DNA from: Rhodocyclaceae bacterium
GTDB lineage: Bacteria; Pseudomonadota; Gammaproteobacteria; Burkholderiales; Rhodocyclaceae
Length of the DNA stretch: 13,039 nt
Direction of reading: 5' to 3'
Assembly (NCBI GenBank): GCA_023253415.1
Contig: JALRGK010000196.1
Span: 1-13,039, forward strand
Shown here one piece after another: positions 1-7,400 of this stretch; the stretch's first letter is position 1; the number at the start of each line of letters is the position of its first letter. Under the pieces are notes generated by a model. It worked only from the letters and a program-made list of their open reading frames with translations, searched no databases and was not told the origin of the DNA. Both the position numbers and the translations under genes were made by a program.

Positions 1-619
1 CGATCACGGCTTCTTCGATCTGCTTATGCGTCACGTCGGCATCGTGCTGCGTCGAAACAACAACAGTGTCGATAGCAACCGGCTTGCCGTCCACATAACG
101 CACAGTCAGCTGGCTCTTGGCATCCGGACGCAGCCAGGGCAGGCGGCCATCGCGGCGCAGGTCGGCCTGACGTTGCATGATGCGGTGGGCGTAGAAAATC
201 GGGAACGGCATCAGCGTCGGGGTTTCGCGGCAGGCATAACCGAACATCAGGCCCTGGTCACCAGCGCCTTGATCCAGATCAATGCCTTCGCCCTCGTTCA
301 CGCCCTGCGCAATGTCCGGGCTCTGACGGTTAATGGCGGTCAGGATGGCGCACGACTTGTAGTCGAAGCCGATGTCTGAGTTGTCGTAACCGATACGGCG
401 CACGGTGTCTTGTGCGATTTCACGGTAGTTGATGTGGGCCTTGGTGGTGATCTCACCCGAAATGACGACGAGACCGGTTGAAACAAGGGTTTCGCAGGCA
501 ACGCGTGCGGTGGGGTCTTCGGCCAGAATAGCGTCGAGAATGGCATCAGAAATCTGATCCGCGACTTTGTCGGGATGGCCTTCGGATACCGATTCGGATG
601 AAAAGAGATATTCGCTCAT
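1..619 (-). CDS. metK: S-adenosylmethionine synthetase, N-terminal 206 residues (cut by window edge)
   Basis: Makes S-adenosylmethionine from ATP and methionine in the cytosol. The minus-strand frame from the ATG at 619 stays open to the left edge, so about half of a protein of usually 385-400 residues is present. It begins MSEYLFSSESVSEGHPDK; the GHPDK signature is at residues 14-18 and the ATP-binding GAGDQG motif at 118-123, followed by LMFGYA, as expected for bacterial MetK. A GGAG Shine-Dalgarno (627-630) sits 7 nt before the start, which supports this start. The gene is divergent from the acyltransferase pair, and its leader carries a structured, attenuator-like hairpin (separate entry). 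Nothing in the visible part suggests damage. Family assignment is very secure; the C-terminal domain cannot be judged. Confidence 0.97.
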   Translation of the reverse strand, partial: MSEYLFSSESVSEGHPDKVADQISDAILDAILAEDPTARVACETLVSTGLVVISGEITTKAHINYREIAQDTVRRIGYDNSDIGFDYKSCAILTAINRQSPDIAQGVNEGEGIDLDQGAGDQGLMFGYACRETPTLMPFPIFYAHRIMQRQADLRRDGRLPWLRPDAKSQLTVRYVDGKPVAIDTVVVSTQHDADVTHKQIEEAVI

Positions 620-845
620 GTGTGTACTCCAGAAACAACAAATCCCCGGTGGACTTGTTCCGGCGATGCTGCTGCCGGTGGGGCGTGTCCTGCTCCGGGG
701 ATCGGTTCGAGCGAGGGACGCTTTAGCAGATTCGGCCATCATTTCTGATGCGCCCCGCCCTGCAAGTTGTCGTATTAACTCGGCGGTCTGCGATAATTGT
801 GGGTGTAAAAGCCATTTGCGTCAATAGCCTGCATTAGTTCGTCTT
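620..845. promoter_or_regulatory. Divergent metK / lpxL-like intergenic region
   Basis: This 226-bp gap separates the divergent starts of metK (minus) and the first acyltransferase (plus) and must hold both promoters. On the plus strand GATAAT at 792-797 is a 5-of-6 match to a sigma-70 -10 box, about 48 nt before the ATG at 846; no good -35 is seen. On the minus strand TTGACG at 819-824 is a good -35, but the only A/T-rich -10 candidate (793-799) lies 19-20 nt away, which is long. The two -10 candidates overlap. The metK side (642-702) holds the structured leader described separately. No convincing gene is seen in this gap. Confidence 0.5.
627..702 (-). promoter_or_regulatory. Structured metK 5' leader, possible attenuator or riboswitch
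   Basis: Read in the metK direction, three nested helices stack. An outer 8-bp stem ATCCCCGG/CCGGGGAT joins 695-702 to 642-649. A middle 4-bp stem GGAC/GTCC joins 687-690 to 651-654. An inner 5-bp stem CCGGC/GCCGG joins 674-678 to 660-664 around a 9-nt loop. The outer stem is followed at once by TTGTTGTTT (641-633), then the GGAG ribosome binding site (630-627). A GC-rich stem with a T-rich tail ahead of the start codon resembles a transcription attenuator. The same TTGTTGTTT follows the probable PBP1A terminator at 9321-9354. The location suggests SAM or methionine control by inference only; I did not recognise the SAH, SAM-I or SAM-II consensus in it. Confidence 0.5.
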
Positions 846-1766
846 ATGTCTCAATTGCAAACGCCCGACAATTTGTCATTGAAGCATCGTTGTTATCTAA
901 GCCTCGTTCGTGGCTTGGCGCGCTTGCCGTTGCCGGTGCTGCAGGCTATGGGTGGGGCGGTCGGTCGTTTGGTTTACCGATTCTCTACGGGGTATCGCCA
1001 GTATTTTGATGCCAACCTGATCCAGGCGGTGGGGCCGGCGTTAGCCCAAGAGATCTCTGTGCGTACCCAAACCGAAGGGGGTAAGACTGTTTTTGAATTG
1101 CCTTGGCTCTGGTTGCATCCACGCGAGCAGATTCTCCAGACGATACGAACGGTTGAAGGGTGGCAGCATGTGAAGGCTGCTCGCACGGCGGGGAAAGGTA
1201 TTCTCTTCTTAACGCCCCATCTGGGTTGCTTTGAGATTACGGCGCAGTACGCCGCCAGCCAGGTAGATGCATCGCCGATTACGGTGTTGTTCCGACCACC
1301 ACGTCAGCGTTGGGCAGAATCGATACTGCGCTATGGCCGCACGCGTGAAGGCATGCAGATTGCACCTGCTGATTTATCAGGCGTACGGCGGCTGATTCGT
1401 GCACTCAAGTCCGGTGAATCCGTCGGGTTGTTGCCGGATCAGGTGCCTCCCGAAGGCCAGGGCGCCTGGTTGCCCTGGTTTGGCAAACCGGCATACACCA
1501 TGACCTTGGCGGCGCGTCTGGCACAAACCGGGGCCAGCGTGATCTTTGCTTATGCAGAACGCTTGCCTAAGGGAGGCGGTTTTATCCTGCGTTGCCGTCC
1601 ACCACTCAGACCTTTGCCGGTTGATGATCTGGAAGCAACCGCCGCTTCAATCAATCAGGAAATGATGGAACTGATATCCTGCTGTCCTACGCAGTACTTG
1701 TGGGGCTACAACCGTTATAAGACCCCACGCGGCTCGAGTGCGCAGCCGCCAGAAACCCATTTATGA
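846..1766 (+). CDS. LpxL/HtrB-family lysophospholipid (lipid A) acyltransferase, first paralogue
   Basis: Member of the LpxL/HtrB/LpxM acyltransferase family, which transfers an acyl chain from acyl-ACP to lipid A precursors at the inner face of the cytoplasmic membrane. It has 306 residues, the usual family size. The catalytic H(X)4E motif is HLGCFE at residues 125-130. It is followed by the conserved LLPDQVPPEGQG region with a WLPWFGKPAYT block, and near the C-terminus by a PTQYLWGYNRYKTPR block, all typical of the family. The N-terminus has a weakly hydrophobic anchor (about 17-46). The NxxLCFPE block seen in the neighbouring paralogue is replaced by a diverged FDANLIQAVGP. No clear Shine-Dalgarno precedes the ATG. 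It overlaps the next gene by 4 bp (ATGA), so the two are probably co-translated. Family is certain; whether the substrate is lipid A or another lipid is not. Confidence 0.9.
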   Translation: MSQLQTPDNLSLKHRCYLSLVRGLARLPLPVLQAMGGAVGRLVYRFSTGYRQYFDANLIQAVGPALAQEISVRTQTEGGKTVFELPWLWLHPREQILQTIRTVEGWQHVKAARTAGKGILFLTPHLGCFEITAQYAASQVDASPITVLFRPPRQRWAESILRYGRTREGMQIAPADLSGVRRLIRALKSGESVGLLPDQVPPEGQGAWLPWFGKPAYTMTLAARLAQTGASVIFAYAERLPKGGGFILRCRPPLRPLPVDDLEATAASINQEMMELISCCPTQYLWGYNRYKTPRGSSAQPPETHL

Positions 1767-2677
1767 ATAATCCACGCCCACCCATTAATCTCAAAACCCT
1801 ACCCAGCTGGTTGCTGATTGCGCTGGTTTGGTTGATTTCCAAACTCCCATTGCGTTTGATCCGTTTGATTGGGGCTTTCTTCGGCATCATTCTGTGGGCG
1901 TTAGCCCGCCAACGCCGTTTCGTTGCGCTGACCAATATCCGTTTGTGTTTCCCGGAGATGCCGGATAGCGAGCGCAAGAAACTGGTATTCAAACATTGCA
2001 TCCGGTTTGCGCAGGCGGTGCTGGATCGGTCCTTGATGTGGTTTGCATCCGAAAAGCGTATTCGCCGTATCGTGCGTCAGCATAACGAAGAGCGTCTTTA
2101 TAGCGACGATGGCCGGCCAACGCTTGTATTGGCACCGCATTTTGTGGGTCTGGATGCCACGGGCACACGCGCCTCGATGATGGGCTCGTGGATTAGCATG
2201 TACGCAAAACAGAAGAACCCGGTGCTCAACTACATGCTGCTCCATGGTCGTGGCCGATTTACCAACCCGGTGCTGGTGTCGCGTCTGGATGGGTTGCTGA
2301 AGGTCGTTAAGGCCATGAAGCGCGGCACGCCGTTCTATTATTTACCGGATCAGGACTTTGGGCCGAAGGATGCCGTGTTTGCGCCGTTCTTTGGTTTTCC
2401 GGCGGCTACCGTAACCGGCGTGTCGCGTCTGGCACAGATGACCAATGCGCGCGTGATCGCGATTGTGTCGAAAATGGTGCCGGATGGTTATGAGTCTTAC
2501 TACACCGAACAATGGGAGAACTTCCCCGGTGCTTCGGTCGAAGAAGATACGGCGCGCATGAACAAATTCATCGAGTCTTGGGTGCTGCAAATGCCGGACC
2601 AGTATTTCTGGCTGCATAAGCGGTTCAAAACGCGGCCCGAGGGCGAGCCCAGTGTTTACGGCAAGCACCATCGCTAA
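1763..2677 (+). CDS. LpxL-type lipid A late acyltransferase, second paralogue
   Basis: Second member of the LpxL/HtrB family, 304 residues, expected to add a secondary acyl chain to Kdo2-lipid IVA at the inner membrane. A hydrophobic N-terminal anchor spans about residues 14-46. It is followed by the family block TNIRLCFPEMP (about 57-67), the catalytic H(X)4D motif HFVGLD at 126-131, the YYLPDQDFGPKDAVFAPFFG block (about 193-212) and the C-terminal MPDQYFWLHKRFKTRP block. It matches classic LpxL/LpxP proteins better than its upstream neighbour. The start overlaps the preceding stop (ATGA), so the order points to an operon of two acyltransferases acting on the same pathway. Acyl chain length and position cannot be read from the sequence. 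Confidence 0.93.
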   Translation: MNNPRPPINLKTLPSWLLIALVWLISKLPLRLIRLIGAFFGIILWALARQRRFVALTNIRLCFPEMPDSERKKLVFKHCIRFAQAVLDRSLMWFASEKRIRRIVRQHNEERLYSDDGRPTLVLAPHFVGLDATGTRASMMGSWISMYAKQKNPVLNYMLLHGRGRFTNPVLVSRLDGLLKVVKAMKRGTPFYYLPDQDFGPKDAVFAPFFGFPAATVTGVSRLAQMTNARVIAIVSKMVPDGYESYYTEQWENFPGASVEEDTARMNKFIESWVLQMPDQYFWLHKRFKTRPEGEPSVYGKHHR

Positions 2678-2692
2678 TCTATTGCGCCGGCC

Positions 2693-2698
2693 TATAAT
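2693..2698 (+). promoter_or_regulatory. Perfect -10 box TATAAT just before dapF
   Basis: TATAAT lies in the 27-bp gap between the second acyltransferase and dapF, 6 nt before the dapF ATG at 2705. The usual distance from -10 box to start site would place +1 on or next to the A of the ATG, so a transcript from here would be leaderless. The -35 region at a 17-nt spacer (ATCGCT, 2670-2675) is poor. No Shine-Dalgarno is seen before dapF, which fits either leaderless initiation or coupling to upstream translation. Confidence 0.4.
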
Positions 2699-2704
2699 CG
2701 GACA

Positions 2705-3538
2705 ATGAAACTGAAATTCTCAAAAATGCATGGCCTCGGCAACGACTTTGTCGTACTGGATGGCGTGCGTCAGCAGGTCTCGTTAAGCACGGAACAGATT
2801 CGTGCGTTGGGCGACCGGCACATGGGCGTGGGTTTTGATCAGATGCTCCTGGTGGAGCCGGCGCAGACACCGGGCGCAGATTTCCGCTACCGCATCTTCA
2901 ATGCGGATGGCAGCGAAGTGGAGCAGTGCGGTAATGGTGCCCGATGTTTCGTGCGCTTTGTCCACGATCAGGGGCTCACCGATAAATCAGCCATTGTCGT
3001 TGAAACCAAGCGCGGCATTATTCATCCTCGTTTAGAAGCGGATGGCTTGGTAACAGTAGATATGGGCCAACCGCGCTTTGTACCGGATGAGATTCCTTTT
3101 GTTTCCGAGACCGATGCGCCTGAGCAGCCACTGACGCTGCCAGATGGCACCACGCTAGTAATTGGCGCGGTATCGATGGGCAACCCGCATGCTGTGACCT
3201 TGGTTGAAGATATCGAGACAGCGCCGGTGCCGGTACAGGGCCCACAAATTGAAAGCCATGTGCGTTTCCCGCAGCGCGTGAATGCCGGTTTTATGCAGGT
3301 GCTGGATCGTCACAACATCCGCTTGCGCGTTTATGAGCGTGGTGCTGGCGAGACATTGGCCTGTGGCACGGGGGCGTGTGCTGCCGTGGTGTCGGGTATC
3401 CGCCGTGGTCTGCTGGATTCACCTGTACGCGTACAAACGCGTGGTGGTGATCTGAATATTGCCTGGGCGGGGATGGGTCAGTCTGTCATCATGACAGGCC
3501 CTGCTGTGACCGTATTTACTGGAGAGATCACGCTATGA
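2705..3538 (+). CDS. dapF: Diaminopimelate epimerase
   Basis: Converts LL-diaminopimelate to meso-diaminopimelate, the peptidoglycan cross-linking amino acid and last intermediate before lysine; a PLP-independent two-cysteine racemase in the cytosol. The 277-residue product has the family start MKLKFSKMHGLGNDFVV. The two catalytic cysteines are Cys75 in EQCGNGARC and Cys220 in LACGTGACAA, with the GNPHAV block at about 159-164 and ERGAGET at 211-217. The length matches E. coli DapF. The stop overlaps the ATG of the DUF484 gene by 4 bp. The product feeds LysA, encoded at 7397-8683 on the other strand. Complete, with no odd residues. Confidence 0.98.
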   Translation: MKLKFSKMHGLGNDFVVLDGVRQQVSLSTEQIRALGDRHMGVGFDQMLLVEPAQTPGADFRYRIFNADGSEVEQCGNGARCFVRFVHDQGLTDKSAIVVETKRGIIHPRLEADGLVTVDMGQPRFVPDEIPFVSETDAPEQPLTLPDGTTLVIGAVSMGNPHAVTLVEDIETAPVPVQGPQIESHVRFPQRVNAGFMQVLDRHNIRLRVYERGAGETLACGTGACAAVVSGIRRGLLDSPVRVQTRGGDLNIAWAGMGQSVIMTGPAVTVFTGEITL

Positions 3539-4197
3539 GTATGTCGCCCGAGGCGGTGCTGGACTTCCTGAAGTCGCACCCGGAATTTTTCGAAGAGCAG
3601 GCAGAATTTTTTCATCAGGTCGAGATTGCCCATCCTTACAGTGGCCGCACGATTTCTCTGGCAGAGCGTCAGATGATCACGCTGCGCGAAAAGAATCGTC
3701 TGTTGGAACATCGGCTGGGTGAGTTACTGGGTGTCGGTGAAAGCAACGATGCGCTGGGTGCGCGTATGCATCAATTGACTGTAGCGCTGGTGGGCGCCGG
3801 TCGGCTTGATCAGATTGTGGGTACGGTGCTGAAATCATTGGCGGAGGATTTCAGTGTGCCGCAGGCCAGGCTCCGTCTGTGGGGTGAAGGTGCTGCCAAT
3901 CTGGGGCATGATGCCTGTACGCCTGTGAGCGCCGAGTTGATCAAGGAAGTTGCCAGCATGCATCACCCGGTGACGGGGAGTGTGCGTACGGGAGAGGTTG
4001 TCGCCTGGTTCGGCGGTGATAGCGAAGCGCTGGCCTCTATGGCTCTGGTGCCACTGCGTTTTGAAGGCCAGACGCTGGGCTTGCTGGCGATGGCATCGGA
4101 CGATGCCGAGCGTTTTGTGGCAGGCATGGGTACGGCCTATATTGAGCGCTTGGGCGATGTCATCGCAGCGGCGTTGGCCCGCGTCTTGCGTGGCTGA
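3535..4197 (+). CDS. DUF484 family protein (GAF-like)
   Basis: Product of 220 residues matching the DUF484 family commonly found between dapF and xerC in proteobacteria (the PA5279 / E. coli YigA position). The N-terminal helical part has the family pattern AVLDFLKSHPEFFEE, then PYSGRTISLAERQMITLREK. A short coiled coil follows at about residues 42-65, then a GAF-like alpha/beta domain from about 75 to the end. No catalytic motif is seen and the molecular function is not established. The start at 3535 overlaps the dapF stop (ATGA); a second in-frame ATG at 3541 is an alternative. Position between dapF and xerC and the tight overlap suggest co-expression, not a proven functional link. Confidence 0.88.
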   Translation: MSMSPEAVLDFLKSHPEFFEEQAEFFHQVEIAHPYSGRTISLAERQMITLREKNRLLEHRLGELLGVGESNDALGARMHQLTVALVGAGRLDQIVGTVLKSLAEDFSVPQARLRLWGEGAANLGHDACTPVSAELIKEVASMHHPVTGSVRTGEVVAWFGGDSEALASMALVPLRFEGQTLGLLAMASDDAERFVAGMGTAYIERLGDVIAAALARVLRG

Positions 4198-4203
4198 TAC
4201 TCG

Positions 4204-4215
4204 TTACATATGTAA
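4204..4215. repeat. 12-bp perfect palindrome before xerC, containing a start-stop ATGTAA
   Basis: TTACATATGTAA is fully self-complementary and fills most of the 17-bp DUF484–xerC gap. Its last base is the first base of the xerC ATG (4215-4217). Inside it ATG TAA (4210-4215) is a minimal start-stop pair that abuts xerC as ATGTAATG. It could be an operator or affect reinitiation; with A/T-rich sequence it may equally be chance. Confidence 0.35.
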
Positions 4216-5261
4216 TGACTGACTCTGGAACCGCTTCAGCGCCAGCAGCCTTGTGGCCTGGTGCCGAAGATTGGCTGGCCGAACTACGAGATCAGAGACG
4301 TGTTTCACCACATACCTTGTCCGGCTATGAGCGTGATTTACGGCGTTTGCAGTCGCTGGCCGGGGATGTTGCACCTGCAGATTTGACAGCGCTGGATTTG
4401 CGACGCTTCGTGGGGCGCTTGCATGCTTCGGGTTTGTCCGGTCGTTCAATCGCCCGAAGTTTGTCGGCCTGGCGGGGATTGTTGCGCTGGCTGGCAAAGC
4501 GCGGCTTGCTCGATGCCAACGTGGCCGAAGGGCTGCATGCACCCAAGCACCCGAAGCGTTTACCGAATGCATTGTCGGTGGATGAAGCATTTCGGTTGTT
4601 AAATACGCAGGCGTCACGATCCTCGGAAGTTGATACAGATGCACCGCGAAACGAGCGTGTTGTAGAGCGTGTACTCAAGCTTCGGGATCAAGCCATCTTC
4701 GAATTGTTTTATTCATCGGGCATTCGTTTGTCCGAACTTGTGAGCCTGGATGTCGATTGTATAAACGATATGCGCCAGGGCGAAATTCGGGTGCTGGGCA
4801 AACGGAATAAAACCCGTGTGGCACCGGTGGGTCGTGTTGCCCAGAAAGCCGTAGAAGACTGGCTGGGTGTACGTGCATCGTTCTTGAAGGACGAGGGTGG
4901 GTCTGAAGAAAAGGCGCTTTTTCTGGGACAGCAGGGCAAACGGATTTCGCCGCGGATGATTCAACTACGGCTACAGCGCCATGCCCAGCACCAGGGCTTG
5001 CCACAGCGAGTCCATCCGCACCAGTTGCGTCATACGTTCGCAACCCATATGCTTCAGGGCTCCGGTGATCTGCGTGCAGTGCAGGAGATGCTGGGACACG
5101 CCAGTATTGCCTCGACGCAGGTCTATACCCACCTCGATTTTCAGCACTTGGCCCAGGTGTATGATCAAGCGCACCCCCGTGCGCATCGACGTAAAGAGGC
5201 GGTAGCGCAAGCCGATGCGAGCCGCTTCAACACCGAACAAGAAGATAATAAGTCACCATGA
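4215..5261 (+). CDS. xerC: Tyrosine recombinase XerC
   Basis: Site-specific tyrosine recombinase that, with XerD and FtsK, resolves chromosome dimers at dif. Residues about 14-100 form the SAM-like core-binding domain (LAELRDQRRVSPHTLSGYERD). The catalytic domain follows with Arg171 (SSGIRLSEL), Lys196 (VLGKRNKTR), His269 and Arg272 (HPHQLRHTFATHML), His295 (LGHASI) and nucleophile Tyr304 (TQVYTHLD); the set is complete. At 348 residues it is longer than E. coli XerC (298), because of an extra polar stretch at about 131-154 and a charged C-terminal tail. Its place after dapF–DUF484 supports XerC over XerD or an integrase. No Shine-Dalgarno precedes the ATG. The stop overlaps the next gene's ATG by 4 bp. 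Confidence 0.95.
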   Translation: MTDSGTASAPAALWPGAEDWLAELRDQRRVSPHTLSGYERDLRRLQSLAGDVAPADLTALDLRRFVGRLHASGLSGRSIARSLSAWRGLLRWLAKRGLLDANVAEGLHAPKHPKRLPNALSVDEAFRLLNTQASRSSEVDTDAPRNERVVERVLKLRDQAIFELFYSSGIRLSELVSLDVDCINDMRQGEIRVLGKRNKTRVAPVGRVAQKAVEDWLGVRASFLKDEGGSEEKALFLGQQGKRISPRMIQLRLQRHAQHQGLPQRVHPHQLRHTFATHMLQGSGDLRAVQEMLGHASIASTQVYTHLDFQHLAQVYDQAHPRAHRRKEAVAQADASRFNTEQEDNKSP

Positions 5262-6478
5262 CCGCTACATTGATTCTGCAGGCCGGTAAATCCGGTTCAC
5301 TTCGTCGTCGCCATCCGTGGATTTTTGCCGGTTCGGTTGCAACCTTGAAGGGTCGTGCCCGTTCGGGGGATACGGTTATTGTTGAAGATGAACATGGCAC
5401 CCCAATGGGCCGTGCGGCCTGGAGCCCTGAATCAAAAATCCGCGCCCGCATGTGGACCTTTGATCCGGATGAGATTGTCGACCACGCTTTTTTCAAGCGT
5501 CGTGTAGCGCAAGCGGTAGCGCGTCGCTTGGGGTGGTCCGTGTTGCGCGGCAATCAGATCGAACCAGCGGGTGAGCGCCTGCTCCACGGCGAGGCTGATG
5601 GCCTGCCCGGGGTCATCGCTGACCGCTATGGCGACACCGTGGTGTTGCAGCTGACTAGTGCCGGCGCAGATGCCTGGCGTGATGCCATCGTGGCAGGCAT
5701 TGTGCAGGCGACGCAATGCAAGCAGATCTATGAGCGTTCGGATTCCGATGTGCGCAAACTGGAAGGTTTGGAGCCGGTCACCGGTTGGGTTGAGGCTAAA
5801 GGCTTGCATGAAACGCTTCAGCAGACATTTCCGCAGATTGATGAACATGGTGTCAATTTCGGTGTGGATGTCGCTGGCGGACATAAGACCGGCTTCTACC
5901 TTGATCAGCGCGACAATCGTCTGCTGCTGCGCTCCCTGGCTAAAGGGCGTCGCGTATTGAACTGCTTCTGCTATACGGGGGGGTTCTCGCTACAGGCATT
6001 AGCCGGTGGGGCTGCCTCGGTGATATCGATTGATTCTTCGGGGCCCGCCCTGGCGCAGGCGAAGGCCAATCTGGCACTGAATCCGCATCTGGACGCAAGC
6101 CGTGCCGAATGGCGTGATGCCGATGTCTTCCAAGCGCTGCGCGATTATCACAAGGCGGGAGAGATGTTCGACCTCATCGTCTTGGACCCGCCGAAATTCG
6201 CGCCATCGGCAGCGCATGCCAATCAGGCGGCGCGCGCCTATAAAGACATTAATTTGTTCGGCTTCAAACTGCTAGCGCCCGGTGGTTTGCTGATGACTTA
6301 CTCCTGCTCGGGGGGGATCGGTGTGGAGCTGTTCCAGAAGATTGTGGCAGGTGCGGCATCAGATGCCGGGCGTGATGCGCGCATTCTGAAACGTCTGATG
6401 GCATCTAGTGATCACCCGGTAGGTCTGACGGCACCCGAGGGCGAATATCTCAAAGGCTTGTTGATCGAGACTGCCTGA
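5258..6478 (+). CDS. rlmI: Class I SAM-dependent 23S rRNA (cytosine) methyltransferase, RlmI-like
   Basis: RlmI-type enzyme (406 residues), expected to methylate C1962 of 23S rRNA at carbon 5 using SAM. The N-terminal PUA-like RNA-binding domain covers about 1-75 (LQAGKSGSLRRRHPWIFAGSV). A linker domain contains GEADGLPGVIADRYGD (about 111-126). The Rossmann methyltransferase domain begins with HKTGFYLDQRDNR (about 209-221), then SAM-binding motif I LNCFCYTGGFS (234-244), motif IV LDPPKF (309-314) and the TYSCSGG block with the candidate catalytic Cys350. The size fits the E. coli protein (396). Its ATG overlaps the xerC stop by 4 bp, so translation is probably coupled. The exact target nucleotide is inferred from the family. 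Confidence 0.92.
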   Translation: MTATLILQAGKSGSLRRRHPWIFAGSVATLKGRARSGDTVIVEDEHGTPMGRAAWSPESKIRARMWTFDPDEIVDHAFFKRRVAQAVARRLGWSVLRGNQIEPAGERLLHGEADGLPGVIADRYGDTVVLQLTSAGADAWRDAIVAGIVQATQCKQIYERSDSDVRKLEGLEPVTGWVEAKGLHETLQQTFPQIDEHGVNFGVDVAGGHKTGFYLDQRDNRLLLRSLAKGRRVLNCFCYTGGFSLQALAGGAASVISIDSSGPALAQAKANLALNPHLDASRAEWRDADVFQALRDYHKAGEMFDLIVLDPPKFAPSAAHANQAARAYKDINLFGFKLLAPGGLLMTYSCSGGIGVELFQKIVAGAASDAGRDARILKRLMASSDHPVGLTAPEGEYLKGLLIETA

Positions 6479-6515
6479 CGATTGACCTGCCGACACGCGG
6501 TAAGATGAGCGCACT

Positions 6516-7400
6516 ATGGATCTGTTTATCCGAATTCTTGAAGTGATCTTCCCGGTGATTGCCGTTGTTCTTGTCGGCTTCTGGGCGGGGCGTAAGAACA
6601 AGCCGGAAATGATGGTGGCAAACCGGCTGAACATGGATTATTTCACGCCGGCGATGGTGTTCACCGTGATGGCAGGGGGCGATTTCCATATTCGTGAGTA
6701 CGTCTGGTTGGCCGGGGGTGCCGCGATATCGATTTTTGCCTGCGGGCTCATCGGCTATTTGACGGCCCGTGCTCTACGTGAAGCCCCAAAAACGGTGGGC
6801 ATGCCGATCATGATCAACAACAGCGGTAATCTCGGCATTCCCTTGGCGCTGCTGGCCTTTGGTAAAGAAGGCATGGCGGCAGCCGTGGTGCTATTCCTCG
6901 TGTCTAACACCATTCACTTCATCATCGGCCCCTGGATTCTGGATCCCAAAGCACGCATCAGTGATGTCTGGAAAATTCCCATGATCCAGGCGGCAGCGTT
7001 GGGCCTGGTATTTAATGTGATGCAGATTCACCTCTGGCAACCGTTGATGTTTGCCATACGGATGCTGGGTGATATCTCGGTGCCATTGATGCTATTTGCG
7101 CTGGGTGTGCGACTCTGTGACGTGAAGTTTTCGGAAAGTACCCCCAGCCTGGTGGCGGCCGTGGTTCGACCCCTGGCCGGCATGGGCACAGCGGCACTGG
7201 TCGGCTGGTCGCTGAATCTGTCAGACGCGTTTATCGCTCAGCTGATTCTGTTTGGTTCGTTACCGCCCGCCGTGCTGAACTATATGTTTGCCGAGCGTTA
7301 TAACCAGGAACCACAGAAAGTAGCGTCGATCGTGATGATCGGCAACATTGCGGGATTGATTTTTATCCCGCTGGCTCTGCTTATCGTCTTGCCCCGTTAG
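6516..7400 (+). CDS. AEC (auxin efflux carrier) family transporter
   Basis: Integral inner-membrane protein of 294 residues with about ten hydrophobic segments (roughly 7-25, 40-54, 63-84, 104-115, 119-141, 156-171, 186-200, 210-232, 236-258 and 268-291). The conserved polar signature NNSGNLGIPLAL (101-112) between the two halves is typical of the AEC/PIN-like family. Bacterial members are mostly uncharacterised; some move malate, malonate or other small organic anions, so no substrate is claimed. It follows rlmI by 37 bp and is the last gene of the plus-strand run. TAAGAT at 6501-6506 is a weak -10 candidate. Its TAG stop overlaps the lysA stop by 4 bp on the opposite strand. Confidence 0.88.
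   Translation: MDLFIRILEVIFPVIAVVLVGFWAGRKNKPEMMVANRLNMDYFTPAMVFTVMAGGDFHIREYVWLAGGAAISIFACGLIGYLTARALREAPKTVGMPIMINNSGNLGIPLALLAFGKEGMAAAVVLFLVSNTIHFIIGPWILDPKARISDVWKIPMIQAAALGLVFNVMQIHLWQPLMFAIRMLGDISVPLMLFALGVRLCDVKFSESTPSLVAAVVRPLAGMGTAALVGWSLNLSDAFIAQLILFGSLPPAVLNYMFAERYNQEPQKVASIVMIGNIAGLIFIPLALLIVLPR

Noticed and set aside
26..379. Plus-strand open frame of 117 codons
   Set aside because: It is antisense to metK, whose protein motifs are unmistakable on the minus strand; no family resemblance in this frame.
567..827. Plus-strand 86-codon frame running into the metK–lpxL gap
   Set aside because: It begins inside metK antisense and crosses the leader hairpin and promoter region; low-complexity product with no recognisable motif.
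620..845. Known SAH or SAM-II riboswitch upstream of metK
   Set aside because: The conserved SAH-riboswitch core (GAGGAGCGCTGC-like) and the SAM-II core are not present as I remember them; only an unassigned structured leader is reported.
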